From NCBI GenBank assembly GCA_964413275.1, contig CAYPSO010000070.1, positions 1-25,697 on the forward strand: a DNA stretch of 25,697 nt, written 5' to 3'. Within the stretch, counting starts at the first letter, position 1. Each line of letters starts with the position of its first letter. The position numbers and the translations under genes were made by a program. The notes under the pieces are model-generated. The model was not told the origin of the DNA. It saw only the letters and a program-made list of their open reading frames with translations, and made no database searches. Positions 7,083-15,700 of the stretch are shown piece after piece. Source of the DNA: JAABRE01 sp964413275 (GTDB taxonomy: Bacteria > Cyanobacteriota > Cyanobacteriia > Cyanobacteriales > JAABRE01).

Positions 7083-8575
7083 TTCCAATTTTCCATTAAA
7101 GGTTCTAAATTAAGATATTCCTCAATCAAATCAGCTAAAGAATCAAACAAAATTTCTCTTTGTTCTCGATAATTAGGAATACCAGTTGGTAAAGAAGATA
7201 AACCACGACGCTGACGTAAAGTATTTAACCAACTGCGCCTCCAAGCACCATTATCAAATAAACCGTGTAAATAACAGCCCCAAACTGATTGATTATAATT
7301 AACTATTCCTAAAGATTCATCATCAAAAAGTGGTTTATAAGTTGATGTATCTTGTGATATGTTTGATTTGATGAATTTGCTACGTCCTTGATGAATTTCA
7401 TAACCGGTAATAGGAAAACCAGAAAAAGGATATTCAGAAGTAACTATGCGTTGACGAGCAATTTTATCCCTAGAAATAGTAGTTCTTAAAGGTAATAATT
7501 TTAAGCCCGAATATTCGCCCGTTGCCCCTTCTAAACCATCAGGATCGGAAATATATTCTCCTAACATTTGAAAACCGCCACAAATACCTAAAACTGTACC
7601 TCCTGCTGTTACATAGTCTTGTATTTGTTGAGCCATGCCACTTTCTTGTAAAGCTATTAAGTCATTAATACTGGTTTTTGAACCCGGAATAATTACAGCA
7701 TCGGGATACCCTAAAGATTCATGAAGTTTAATATATTTAATCTGTACTGTTGGTTCGACTTCTAAAGGATCGAAATCGGTAAAATTAGAAATTTTGGGAA
7801 GACGAATAATAGCAATAGTTGTTTCAAAATTTGTTTTAAAAGTTCGCCTGTCTAATAAATCTAAAGAATCTTCTGCCGGAAAAATATTATTATCTATCCA
7901 AGGTAAAACACCTAAAACAGGAATTTTTGTATATTCTTCTAACCATTTAATACCGGAGTTTAAAAGTGATTTTTGCCCCCGAAATTTATTAATTACAATA
8001 CCTTTAATTAAATCTCTTTCTTCTGGTTCTAATAATGCTAAAGTACCCACAACATGAGCAAAAGCACCACCTCTGTCAATATCCACCACCAAAACAGTAG
8101 GTGCTTGTAAATATTGAGCCACCTTCATATTAGTTAAATCTCGGTGTTTTAAATTAATTTCTGCTGGACTTCCCGCACCTTCGCAAACAATTAAATCAAA
8201 CTGCTGCCCTAATTGTTGCAAACAATCTTGAACTAACTCCCAACCTACATCAAAATAATTTTCATAATAATCCGCAGCCTTAGTTAGCCCTAAGACTTGT
8301 CCTTTCATAATGACTTGAGAAGTCATATCCCCTTGGGGTTTTAATAAAATAGGGTTCATTTCTACTGTCGGTATAACTTTTGCTGCCCAAGCTTGCACTG
8401 CCTGAGCAAAGCCAATTTCTCCTCCAGTAGAGGTTATATAAGCATTAAGTGCCATATTTTGGCCTTTAAAGGGGCTTACACGCCAACCTTGCCGACTTAA
8501 TAAACGACATAAAGCAGTAGTAATTAAAGATTTGCCAGCGTGGGATGTTGTTCCCACAACCATAATTGCTTTCAT
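7079..8575 (-). CDS. cobQ: Cobyric acid synthase
   Basis: An ATP- and glutamine-dependent amidotransferase that amidates four side-chain carboxylates of adenosylcobyrinic acid a,c-diamide on the path to cobalamin/pseudocobalamin. The 498 residues fit the family. The N-terminal dethiobiotin-synthetase-like domain begins MVVGTTSHAGKSLITTAL (P-loop) and includes SPFKGQNMALNAY and CEGAGSPAEINL. The C-terminal class I glutaminase domain has the nucleophile Cys in GTVLGICGGFQMLGEYI (about residue 335) and the catalytic His in WGCYLHGLFDN (about 440). It lies 21 bp downstream of the Npun_F0494-type gene and overlaps the ferredoxin gene. Confidence 0.96.
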   Translation of the reverse strand: MKAIMVVGTTSHAGKSLITTALCRLLSRQGWRVSPFKGQNMALNAYITSTGGEIGFAQAVQAWAAKVIPTVEMNPILLKPQGDMTSQVIMKGQVLGLTKAADYYENYFDVGWELVQDCLQQLGQQFDLIVCEGAGSPAEINLKHRDLTNMKVAQYLQAPTVLVVDIDRGGAFAHVVGTLALLEPEERDLIKGIVINKFRGQKSLLNSGIKWLEEYTKIPVLGVLPWIDNNIFPAEDSLDLLDRRTFKTNFETTIAIIRLPKISNFTDFDPLEVEPTVQIKYIKLHESLGYPDAVIIPGSKTSINDLIALQESGMAQQIQDYVTAGGTVLGICGGFQMLGEYISDPDGLEGATGEYSGLKLLPLRTTISRDKIARQRIVTSEYPFSGFPITGYEIHQGRSKFIKSNISQDTSTYKPLFDDESLGIVNYNQSVWGCYLHGLFDNGAWRRSWLNTLRQRRGLSSLPTGIPNYREQREILFDSLADLIEEYLNLEPLMENWK

Positions 8576-8596
8576 TCGATAATTGTTGCTAATAAA

Positions 8597-9013
8597 TTAA
8601 TTTATGGGTAATCTTAACCAACGATTTAGAGCATTTGATAATTTAGCCCACCAAGTTGGATGAGGAATTGTATTGTCAGATTTATGCCATTTAGTGATGA
8701 TTTGTCGCCCTAAAGGAGTCAAACGAAAACTATCAGTAATACCCTGTCCATCAACTTCTCGTCTTAATAAACCAACCTGAATTAGCCATATCAACTCACT
8801 TTCTACTTTATTTTCTGAAAGTGTTTTAGTAGTGTAATCTTTCTCAATTCCAGATTTACCTGCCATTAAAGGTAAGGGTACACTTTCGTCTATCATAACT
8901 AAAAATAAATTTAACTTAAAGGGAGCGCAAGTTAAAGCTTTTTCGGCTCTTTTAAGGGCTTTACTTGAATAGGTTATGGATAAAAAGGTTTTGGGCTGAG
9001 TTAAAGAAGACAT
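8597..9013 (-). CDS. Npun_F0494 family protein
   Basis: A 138-residue protein that resembles the uncharacterised cyanobacterial Npun_F0494 family. The recognisable feature is an N-terminal 'ALKRAEKALTCAPFKLNLFLVM' helix followed by a winged-helix-like segment, 'ELIWLIQVGLLRREVDGQGITDSFRLTPLGRQII'. That L-T-P-L-G-R pattern is common in winged-helix DNA-binding folds. No catalytic residues are evident, and its function is unknown. It is the first gene of the operon with cobQ and ferredoxin and is divergent from rpsF. The family assignment is from memory and should be treated as likely, not certain. Confidence 0.7.
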   Translation of the reverse strand: MSSLTQPKTFLSITYSSKALKRAEKALTCAPFKLNLFLVMIDESVPLPLMAGKSGIEKDYTTKTLSENKVESELIWLIQVGLLRREVDGQGITDSFRLTPLGRQIITKWHKSDNTIPHPTWWAKLSNALNRWLRLPIN

Positions 9014-9138
9014 AATCGTAATTTGTTAAATTAAGTTGGATATATAGTAAAATTGTAAAGCCTTGCTTCTTTCTGATGCCAGACCTTAAGGCAAAAAACT
9101 AGAAAAAGAGGCCATTTAGTCCATAAGGAAAATCAACC
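9014..9138. promoter_or_regulatory. Divergent promoter region and rpsF leader
   Basis: This 125-bp region separates the minus-strand cobQ operon from rpsF. It is AT-rich (TATATAGTAAAAT near 9041-9053) and should hold both promoters, but no -35/-10 pair has clean spacing. The rpsF leader has a possible GCCTT/AAGGC stem (9060-9064 with 9088-9092) and an AAGGAAA Shine-Dalgarno at 9125-9131. Confidence 0.45.
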
Positions 9139-9486
9139 ATGAGTAACAGTTACGAAATGATGTATATCCTGCGTCCAGATTTACCGGAAGAGCAGGTAAA
9201 ACAAGAAGTGAATAAGTACCAAGAATTTCTACAAAATAATGGTGTAGAAGAGCTTCAAGTACAAATTCTTGGTAAAAAAAGATTAGCTTATCCGATCAAA
9301 AAATTCCAAGACGGAATTTATGTCCAGCTTAATTATCAAGCAGATGGTAGTCAAATAGCACCTTTAGAAAGAGCTATGCGTTTAAGTGAAGAAGTTATTC
9401 GCTATTTAACAGTAAAACAGAAAAAATTTAAACACGCTGAATCGGTAGAGGAAACTGAAGCTGATGCAGTTGTTGCTGAAGCTTAA
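9139..9486 (+). CDS. rpsF: 30S ribosomal protein S6
   Basis: Ribosomal protein bS6 of the small-subunit platform, where it pairs with S18. The N-terminal YEMMYILRPDLPEEQV strand-helix, the central GKKRLAYPIKKFQDGIYVQLNYQ and the RLSEEVIRYLTVK segment are diagnostic. The 115-residue length, with an acidic Ala/Glu-rich tail (ESVEETEADAVVAEA), is normal for cyanobacteria. A good Shine-Dalgarno (AAGGAAA) lies about 8 bases before the ATG. It stands alone here, without rpsR or rplI downstream. A hairpin follows 17 bp after the stop. Confidence 0.97.
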   Translation: MSNSYEMMYILRPDLPEEQVKQEVNKYQEFLQNNGVEELQVQILGKKRLAYPIKKFQDGIYVQLNYQADGSQIAPLERAMRLSEEVIRYLTVKQKKFKHAESVEETEADAVVAEA

Positions 9487-9502
9487 ATTTTAAAGAAGTG
9501 TA

Positions 9503-9531
9503 GTAGAGGCAGAATACCCATCTGCCCCTAC
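9503..9531 (+). terminator. Hairpin after rpsF, probable terminator
   Basis: GTAGAGGCAGA and TCTGCCCCTAC form an 11-bp stem with one mismatch around a 7-base loop, followed by AATTTTATC. It lies between convergent rpsF and the binding-protein gene, so it may serve both. The GC-rich stem also resembles dispersed cyanobacterial palindromes, so a repeat origin is possible. Confidence 0.65.
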
Positions 9532-9556
9532 AATTTTATCTCACTTAAACTCAAGA

Positions 9557-10411
9557 TTATTGTTCTAAAGGTTGATTGTCTTGACAATTATTCAACACAG
9601 CACCAATATAGGGTAAAGAAGCCGTAAACCAAGTATCCCAAACTTCTGAACCTTGTTCATTTTCTGAAATAAACTTATTTACTGTGTCTCTCCATTGACT
9701 GTTCTCTTCACCTGTAGGTAAAATCATGCCATAGGATGCACAGAAAGGACGTTCATTGATTAAAGGTGTTACCAAAGTGTATTGATCTAAATTTACTTCC
9801 ATAGCCAAGGCAGTGCCCATCAAAAGAATGCCATCACTAGCAAAACCAGTAATATCTCCCATAATGACATCAGCAATACCATGATTTCTGTTTTGGTAAG
9901 AATTATTAAACTTATCTGGGTTATATAAGCTTTTTAATTGTTCTTCATTGGTAGTTCCTGCAATAGCACCCATAACACCATCTCTTAGAGTTTCCTCTGG
10001 AATATTTATCTTGGTAAATATCTGTGTTGCTGTTACAAAAAAAGGATGGGAAAAAATAATATTATATTCTGTTTCTCTTTCAGATGTAATTGTATTAGGG
10101 CCACATTCTAAATGTACTTTATTTTGATTAACTAATTCCCAACGATTTTGAGTTGTCGATTTAATAAGCTCTACCTTGATTTCTTTGTTAATATCTTGCC
10201 CAAGTTTAGCTCCTAATTGATAAGCAAAATCGGCACAATAACCAACATAATCTGCTCCAAAACCGAATAAGGGAGAATCATCCCTTACTCCTACCTTTAA
10301 TATTCCTGTATCTTTAATTTCTTCTTCTACAGATTTAGCCCAAGTTAAACTTGGGGTAGATATTATTAAAGTTAATGAAATTAAAGCTAATTGAGTTAAT
10401 TTTTTCACCAT
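9557..10411 (-). CDS. ABC-transporter-type periplasmic amino-acid-binding protein (family 3)
   Basis: A 284-residue exported protein. The signal peptide covers about residues 1-25 (MVKKLTQLALISLTLI... ending TWA-KS). The mature part starts 'IKDTGILKVGVRDDSPLFGF', the standard opening of family 3 solute-binding proteins, followed by GYCADFAYQLGAKL. Later segments (CGPNTITSERETEYNIIFSHPFF, GAIAGTTNEEQL, GITGFASDGILLM-like) continue the fold, with Arg in the TITSERE position that usually contacts the ligand carboxylate. No permease or ATPase gene is adjacent, so either the transporter is encoded elsewhere or the protein works alone. The ligand is not predictable. Confidence 0.85.
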   Translation of the reverse strand: MVKKLTQLALISLTLIISTPSLTWAKSVEEEIKDTGILKVGVRDDSPLFGFGADYVGYCADFAYQLGAKLGQDINKEIKVELIKSTTQNRWELVNQNKVHLECGPNTITSERETEYNIIFSHPFFVTATQIFTKINIPEETLRDGVMGAIAGTTNEEQLKSLYNPDKFNNSYQNRNHGIADVIMGDITGFASDGILLMGTALAMEVNLDQYTLVTPLINERPFCASYGMILPTGEENSQWRDTVNKFISENEQGSEVWDTWFTASLPYIGAVLNNCQDNQPLEQ

Positions 10412-10552
10412 TGATTGATAGAATAAATTTTTTATTAGGATAGCGTTTTCTGCTAAAGCATGGGTAGATAACTAAAATTGGCGTTGCTGAATTGAAGTAT
10501 GAATTTATTTATCTGACTTTAGTCATGCCCCCTACCTTACTTCGACGTTGCT

Positions 10553-10571
10553 CCCTTCGACAAGCTCAGGG
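10553..10571. repeat. Short GC-rich interspersed motif
   Basis: CCCTTCGACAAGCTCAGGG stands out in AT-rich surroundings; its outer CCCT/AGGG can pair. From memory, very similar motifs are scattered in many bacterial genomes. It lies at the downstream edge of the decayed transposase. Confidence 0.45.
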
Positions 10572-10592
10572 CGTTTTCATGTCTTATTTTTT

Positions 10593-10810
10593 TTAAACGA
10601 CATCCTTTATCCAAAGTAATTGATTTTCTATTGGCACTAAATTCTCTTTTTTATTTAATAATAGTTCATAGAGTTTAGGCTGATTCTTTTTCACCGCCAC
10701 TATATAGGCGATTTTTTGGTACTTTTCAAGTATTAATTAAAGCCTCTCTATATTTTGTCAACAAATTCTCCCAATGCTCTATATCCTAAATAACCACACA
10801 TTATAATAGA
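10593..10810 (-). pseudogene. Decayed transposase remnant (DDE type, ISAs1/IS4-like)
   Basis: No intact frame exists, but two pieces read as transposase. From 10801 downward one frame gives MCGYLGYRALGEFVDK, and after a one-base shift it continues YREALINT, which resembles the N-terminal region of ISAs1-like proteins. From 10736 to 10593 a second frame gives LEKYQKIAYIVAVKKNQPKL and about 25 more residues; 'Y-V-x-A-V-K-x-N-Q-P-K-L' is a familiar DDE-transposase block. The catalytic middle is missing, so this is an internally deleted, frameshifted relic. The exact IS family is uncertain. Confidence 0.65.
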
Positions 10811-10943
10811 TAAAAAAATTAGATATATGCAAACGAATTTTACATATACCTATATAATTGAATATCTTAAATTTAAGTTTTCTTGCTTCTTTTTACCTAA
10901 TTTAATTATTAAAAAGGTTGGCAAATTTGAAAGCAATTAATTA

Positions 10944-11750
10944 TTAAGCCTTGCGATGATCCATAGCTTTAAATACACTACCTATAAAAGCAAGACCAAA
11001 TAGATAAGAAGACTCCGGTATCTCAGTGGGATTTCCTCCTGGTGGCTCATCAATCTTAGTTGCATAAGCATCATGAGAGAAGGGTGCAAAATCATCTACA
11101 TCTACATCTAGATCTGATGGATTTTTTTTACCTTTAAGTTTTCCAAACTCTTTATTATATAAGTCAAAGTGAAGTCTCCAACCTTCGTTTAAACCAGAAA
11201 CATTAAAATCCCAGAGTTCGTAATACATATTGCCTGTACCAAAAGTTGTTCCTGGGTTATCTTGAACATTAACTGAATCTCTGGTTTGAGTATTAGAGAA
11301 GTTAAAAGCGACTTCAGTAAATAAGGTTTCGTAAACACCATGAGAGGGGAGATCACCGGGATCAGACGATTGATCACCTCCAGTGGTTTCTAGGGGTGGA
11401 GTTCCAAAAATTAGAGGACTTCCACCATTACCATAGGTAATACCACCAAATGTAAAAGAACCAAAATCAGTTCCAGTTATAACACTATCTCCATTTTGAT
11501 CCAAGATTGCAATAGAAACAAAGTGTTCCAGACTTAGACAGTCATTTCCGTTTGCTTCATTTTTTGGTGTACAGTAGGCTGCAAGTTGTCCTAAACCGCC
11601 AGTTTCTAGAAAAACAGACTCATCTGCTGAATCATAAGAACCACCTAAAATATCTAATTGTAGGGTTGGTAATGCGTATGCAGGAATAGTAAACGCTAAC
11701 CCCCCAGCCAATACAGAGGAAGCAATTAAAGTCGAAAAAGTTTTGTTCAT
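10944..11750 (-). CDS. Exported protein with PEP-CTERM-like sorting signal
   Basis: A 268-residue secreted protein. A signal peptide (MNKTFSTLIASSVLAGGLAF..., cleavage after the Ala-rich stretch at about 26) precedes ALPTLQLDILGGSYD, an opening I associate with 'choice-of-anchor N' proteins. The middle is Gly-, Asp- and Asn-rich beta-type sequence with two Cys (AAYCTPKNEANGNDCLS) that could form a disulfide. The C-terminus has a sorting-signal layout: IPESSYLFGLAFIGSVFKAM followed by basic DHRKA. That is the PEP-CTERM pattern (Pro-Glu-x-Ser, hydrophobic helix, basic tail) recognised by exosortase. No exosortase gene is in the window. An AGGGG Shine-Dalgarno precedes the ATG. The role is unknown, perhaps extracellular matrix. 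Confidence 0.75.
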   Translation of the reverse strand: MNKTFSTLIASSVLAGGLAFTIPAYALPTLQLDILGGSYDSADESVFLETGGLGQLAAYCTPKNEANGNDCLSLEHFVSIAILDQNGDSVITGTDFGSFTFGGITYGNGGSPLIFGTPPLETTGGDQSSDPGDLPSHGVYETLFTEVAFNFSNTQTRDSVNVQDNPGTTFGTGNMYYELWDFNVSGLNEGWRLHFDLYNKEFGKLKGKKNPSDLDVDVDDFAPFSHDAYATKIDEPPGGNPTEIPESSYLFGLAFIGSVFKAMDHRKA

Positions 11751-12168
11751 AAGTAATTTCCCCTAAGTAATAAGGAATTTTAATTGAGTAAGTTAATAAT
11801 TCATCAGTAAAACTACTTAGAAAAATAGTTATTTTCTAAGTTGAAATTTTTAGCTTTATGTATTATTTTTTATAAATTATGTCAAAATCCTATCAAGGTA
11901 AAGGGAAAAAAACCATAACATAAGCTATATTTGACCAAATCTTTACCAAAAAGACCTGTTTTATAAAGTTATTGTAAAGTCACATTTTCAAATTGATAAT
12001 TTCTAGTACAAATGGCTTAAGTATAATTACCTAAATGTAGTAACATCAGTTAATAATAAAATAGAGAGTAATGTGGAATCATAAGCTAATACGCATTTAA
12101 ACCAGATATTTTAAAATTTGGTAGATCCAATTATTGAAAAAAACATCTAACTTAACCTTGAAAAAGTT
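11751..12168. other. Divergent intergenic region
   Basis: 418 bp of very AT-rich DNA between divergent genes; it must hold both promoters. It includes a 7-bp inverted pair GGTAAAG/CTTTACC around 11897-11947, with no clear meaning. No gene or RNA is recognised. Confidence 0.45.
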
Positions 12169-12663
12169 ATGATTAACTTACGCCCTGCTACCTACGCTGA
12201 TTTAGCTCTGTTGCAACACTGGGATGAGCAACCTCACGTGATTTCCTCTGATCCCAATGATGACTGGGGTTGGGAAGTCGAACTTAAGCGAAATCCAGAT
12301 TGGAGAGAGCAATTAATTGCTGAAATTGACAATCGCCCCATTGGATTTGTCCAGATAATCGATCCAGCCCTTGAAGATAGCCATTATTGGGGTGATGTTA
12401 CCTCTAATCTCCGTGCCATTGATATTTGGATTGGAGAAAAAACTGATTTGGGTAAAGGCTATGGCACACAAATGATGCAACGTGCGATCGCACGTTGTTT
12501 TGCAGATCCCTCCGTAACAGGCATACTTGTCGATCCTCTTGCCAATAATACTCGCGCTCACCGATTTTATCAACGTTTTGGTTTCAAATTTATGGAATAT
12601 AGGAGGTTTGGCGATGATGAGTGCTTTGTTTATTTTTTAAATCGAGCAGACTGGAAAAATTAG
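12169..12663 (+). CDS. GNAT-family N-acetyltransferase, AAC(6')-like
   Basis: A 164-residue acetyl-CoA-dependent acetyltransferase. INLRPATYADLALLQHWDEQPHV opens the fold as in RimJ/aminoglycoside 6'-acetyltransferase-type enzymes. AIDIWIGEKTDLGKGYGTQM is motif A (G-x-G-x-G-type CoA loop), and VDPLANNTRAHRFYQRFGFKF is motif B with N-x-x-A-x-x-F-Y. Relatives include siderophore and aminoglycoside acetylases, but chromosomal cyanobacterial homologues usually have unknown substrates, so no resistance role should be assumed. A HIP1 site (12484-12491) lies within the gene. Its stop codon starts a short TAGGAAT direct repeat. Confidence 0.85.
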   Translation: MINLRPATYADLALLQHWDEQPHVISSDPNDDWGWEVELKRNPDWREQLIAEIDNRPIGFVQIIDPALEDSHYWGDVTSNLRAIDIWIGEKTDLGKGYGTQMMQRAIARCFADPSVTGILVDPLANNTRAHRFYQRFGFKFMEYRRFGDDECFVYFLNRADWKN

Positions 12664-12722
12664 GAATTAGGAATTAGCTCTCTTGCTTGATTGGTTATGC
12701 TGAGGAGACCTCAGCACCCCTC

Positions 12723-12739
12723 AACCGCTTTTAGCGGTT
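12723..12739. terminator. Small hairpin between convergent genes
   Basis: AACCGC and GCGGTT pair around TTTTA, running directly into the heptamer array. It is a possible bidirectional terminator between the GNAT and RND genes, but without a clear U-tract. Confidence 0.4.
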
Positions 12740-12758
12740 AGCGATTAGCGGTTAGCGA
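12731..12758. repeat. Heptamer array, four units of TTAGCGG/TTAGCGA
   Basis: Four 7-bp units alternate TTAGCGG and TTAGCGA, the reverse complement of the 4521 array. They are followed by AATAAC-N units to about 12785. The array lies between the convergent GNAT and RND genes. Confidence 0.85.
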
Positions 12759-12793
12759 ATAACTAATAACAAATAACGAATAACCACGAACTA

Positions 12794-15700
12794 TTAACTA
12801 TTCACTTTTAACTGTTCATTGTTAACTGAAAATAAGCCATGTAATAAAACATAAAAACAGGGAATAATAAATAAAGTTAGTAAAGTTGCGACAGATAAAC
12901 CTGAAAATACAACTACTCCTAAAGGTTGTAAAAATTCCGAGCCTTCTCCAATACCTAAAGCAAGGGGAAATAAGCCTAAAACTGTGGTAATAGTTGTCAT
13001 TAAAATTGGTCGCAAACGTTGAGATGCAGCTTTAACAATTGCTAAACTTCTACTAAGTTTATATTCGGCTCTTAATTGATTAGCAAACTCCACCATAACG
13101 ATCGCATTATTAACCACAATTCCAACCAGTAAAACTGCACCTATTAAGACCATAGCACCTACAGCAGTTTGGGTAATATATAAACCAAAAATTCCTCCAG
13201 CTAAAGCTAAAGGAACCGTTAAAATAATTACTAAAGGATCGATTAAAGAGTTATATTGTACCGCCATTACTACAAATACTAAAAAAGTAGCTAAAGCCCC
13301 AATAATTTGTAGGGATTTTTGTAATTCTTGATTAGCTTGAGATGTACTACTAGGTAAGATAAAAACTCCTTCAGGTAATTGAATTTCGGCTAATACTTTT
13401 TCTACTTCTGCGATCGCCTGACTTAAACTCGCACCTTCGTTTAAATTTCCAGCAATTAAAAAGACATTTCTTTGATTAATTCTTTGAATTTCACCCGGTG
13501 CTTTACCTTGATTTAATCTAGCTATATCTCCTAAACGAACTGTAATATTATCCTGTATTACTAAAGGAATTTGTTTTAATTGTTCGATATTTTCTCGATA
13601 ATTTTGAGCTAATTGTACTCGAATATCTATTAACCTATCATCTCTTTCTAACTCCGTCGCCACATTACCTAAAATAGCTGTTTGAATTGCATCACCAATA
13701 TCTTCTAAATTTAATCCTAATTCTCCTATACGTTCCCAATCTGGTTGAATTTGTATTTCAGTTTGAGATGGATCTGCATCTGGTCTAAAATTTGCTAGGG
13801 TAGTTTTTTCATCTAAAACTGTTAATAAATCTTGTCCTGCTTTTTCTAATTGCTCTGAATTTTTTCCCTCTAAAGCTAAATCTAAATCAGCACCAAAAAT
13901 AGGAGAATTACTTAAAATTATGCCCCTAACTCTACCGGGAGATAAACGCAAACGAATATTGACTAAATTCAGTTGATCTAATTCTTGAGTAACTTTAGTA
14001 ATAAAAGCTTGCACATCTGTTCCGGGTTTTAAAGTAATATCACTAGAACCACGTAAAATATTTTCTGAAACTGTACTTGCAAAAAGTCTGCCACCACTGG
14101 TACTAAAAATATATTCAGTTTCTGGTTGTTGGGTAATAACTTGATCTATTGCTTCCATTACTTTGAGATTAGTTTCTAAATTTGTCCCCGGTGGAAATTG
14201 GACAGAAACTACTGCTTGACCTGTGTTAATTTCTGGTACAATTTCTTGAGGTAACTGAGATAACATTTGCCAACTATTACCTCCTAAAATAATAAAAGCT
14301 AGAATAATAGTTAATACTCTATAACGAATAATATTTGTTAGTAAACGGCTATAAGAAAAGGTTAATCCTTGAAAATTTTGATTAAATTTTCTCATAATCC
14401 ACCAATTACTAACACCACTAGAAAATTTAACCCCTAATAAACGAGATGCTAAAGCAGGAACTATGGTTAAAGCGACAATTAAAGATGCACCAACGGCAAA
14501 ACTAATGGTTAAAATTAATTCATTAAATAATAAGGAAATTAAACCACCTAAAAATAAGAAAGGTAAAACTGCAACTAAGTTAGTGCTAGTTGAAGCTATC
14601 AGGGCTGACTCTACTTCTTGAGAGCTTTTTGCTGCTAATTCTTCTGGAGTTAAATCGCGGTCAGATTTATTAACTCCACTGGCAATATTTTCTAACATTA
14701 CGATGGAGTTATCTACTACTATTCCTACTCCTAATGCTAAACCACCTAAACTAAAAACATTAATAGATAAACCAAATATTTGCATTAAAATAATAGCGGC
14801 AAAAGTAGCAAGGGGAATGGCAATAACAATAATAAATGTTTGACGTAATGAGCCCAAAAAAACAAAAACTGCGATCGCAGCTAAAATTGTTCCTGTTAAA
14901 CCAGAAATTATTACATTTGTTAGGGAATTATTAATAAATTTAGATTCATCTAATGTCTCTACTATTACTAAATCTTCGGGAATAATTCCAATTTCTCGTA
15001 ATTGTTCTAATCTATTTTTTAAACCATTTACCACCAAAATTGTGTTAGCATCGGGCTGTTTTTGGATGCTAATTTTAATGGCAGGTTGACCATTAAGATT
15101 AACAAATACCCTCTGCTCTTCTTGGCCATCAATTATTTGTGCAATATCTCGCAAATATAAATTATCTCTTATCGGTAAATTAATAATTTCTTCCACATTA
15201 TTAAATCTGCCAATAATCCGAGTTAAAGGTTCTCCATTTTCTTGTCTAAGTCTTCCAGTTGCCACATCTTGATTTCGTTTTTGTAGCGTTTCTAAAATAT
15301 CATTTAAACTAAGACCCAATACTTCTAAACGACGAGGATCTAGATTTATTTGTATTTCTTCTCCTGCACCTCCAGAAATATTAACAGATGCCACTCCATT
15401 AACCACACTTAATTCTCTATTTAATTCTTCTTCTGCTAAAATTTTTAACTGAAAATTACTCAAAGAATCAGATTTAATTGCAAATTCATAAACAGGTAAT
15501 TGAGATGGATCGAACTTAAATAAACGTGGTTCTTCAATAATATCTGGTAATGTATTTCTCGCCCTATTTAAAGTTGCAGTGGCATCATTTAAAGCTTGAT
15601 CTATATTTCCTGCGGGTTCAAAATAAAGATTAACACTAATCCTTCCTTCCCTTGTCTGACTATAAATTAGAGTTACTCCCTCTGTTGCTCTTAAAGCCTC

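Larger units (their letters stand above)
10412..10943. other. Intergenic region with insertion-sequence debris
   Basis: Besides the transposase remnant and the GC-rich motif, I see no gene in these 532 bases. The part next to the binding-protein gene (10440-10500) should contain that gene's promoter. The rest is AT-rich without clear structure. Confidence 0.5.

Noticed and set aside
7794..8057. 87-codon plus-strand frame inside cobQ
   Set aside because: Antisense to conserved cobQ sequence, with no recognisable features.
11189..11377. 62-codon frame within the exported-protein gene
   Set aside because: Alternative frame on the same strand, no start signals, random-looking product.
12313..12573. 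86-codon minus-strand frame inside the GNAT gene
   Set aside because: Antisense shadow of a conserved acetyltransferase.
12169..12663. Aminoglycoside resistance gene
   Set aside because: Only general GNAT motifs are visible; chromosomal cyanobacterial relatives have unknown substrates.
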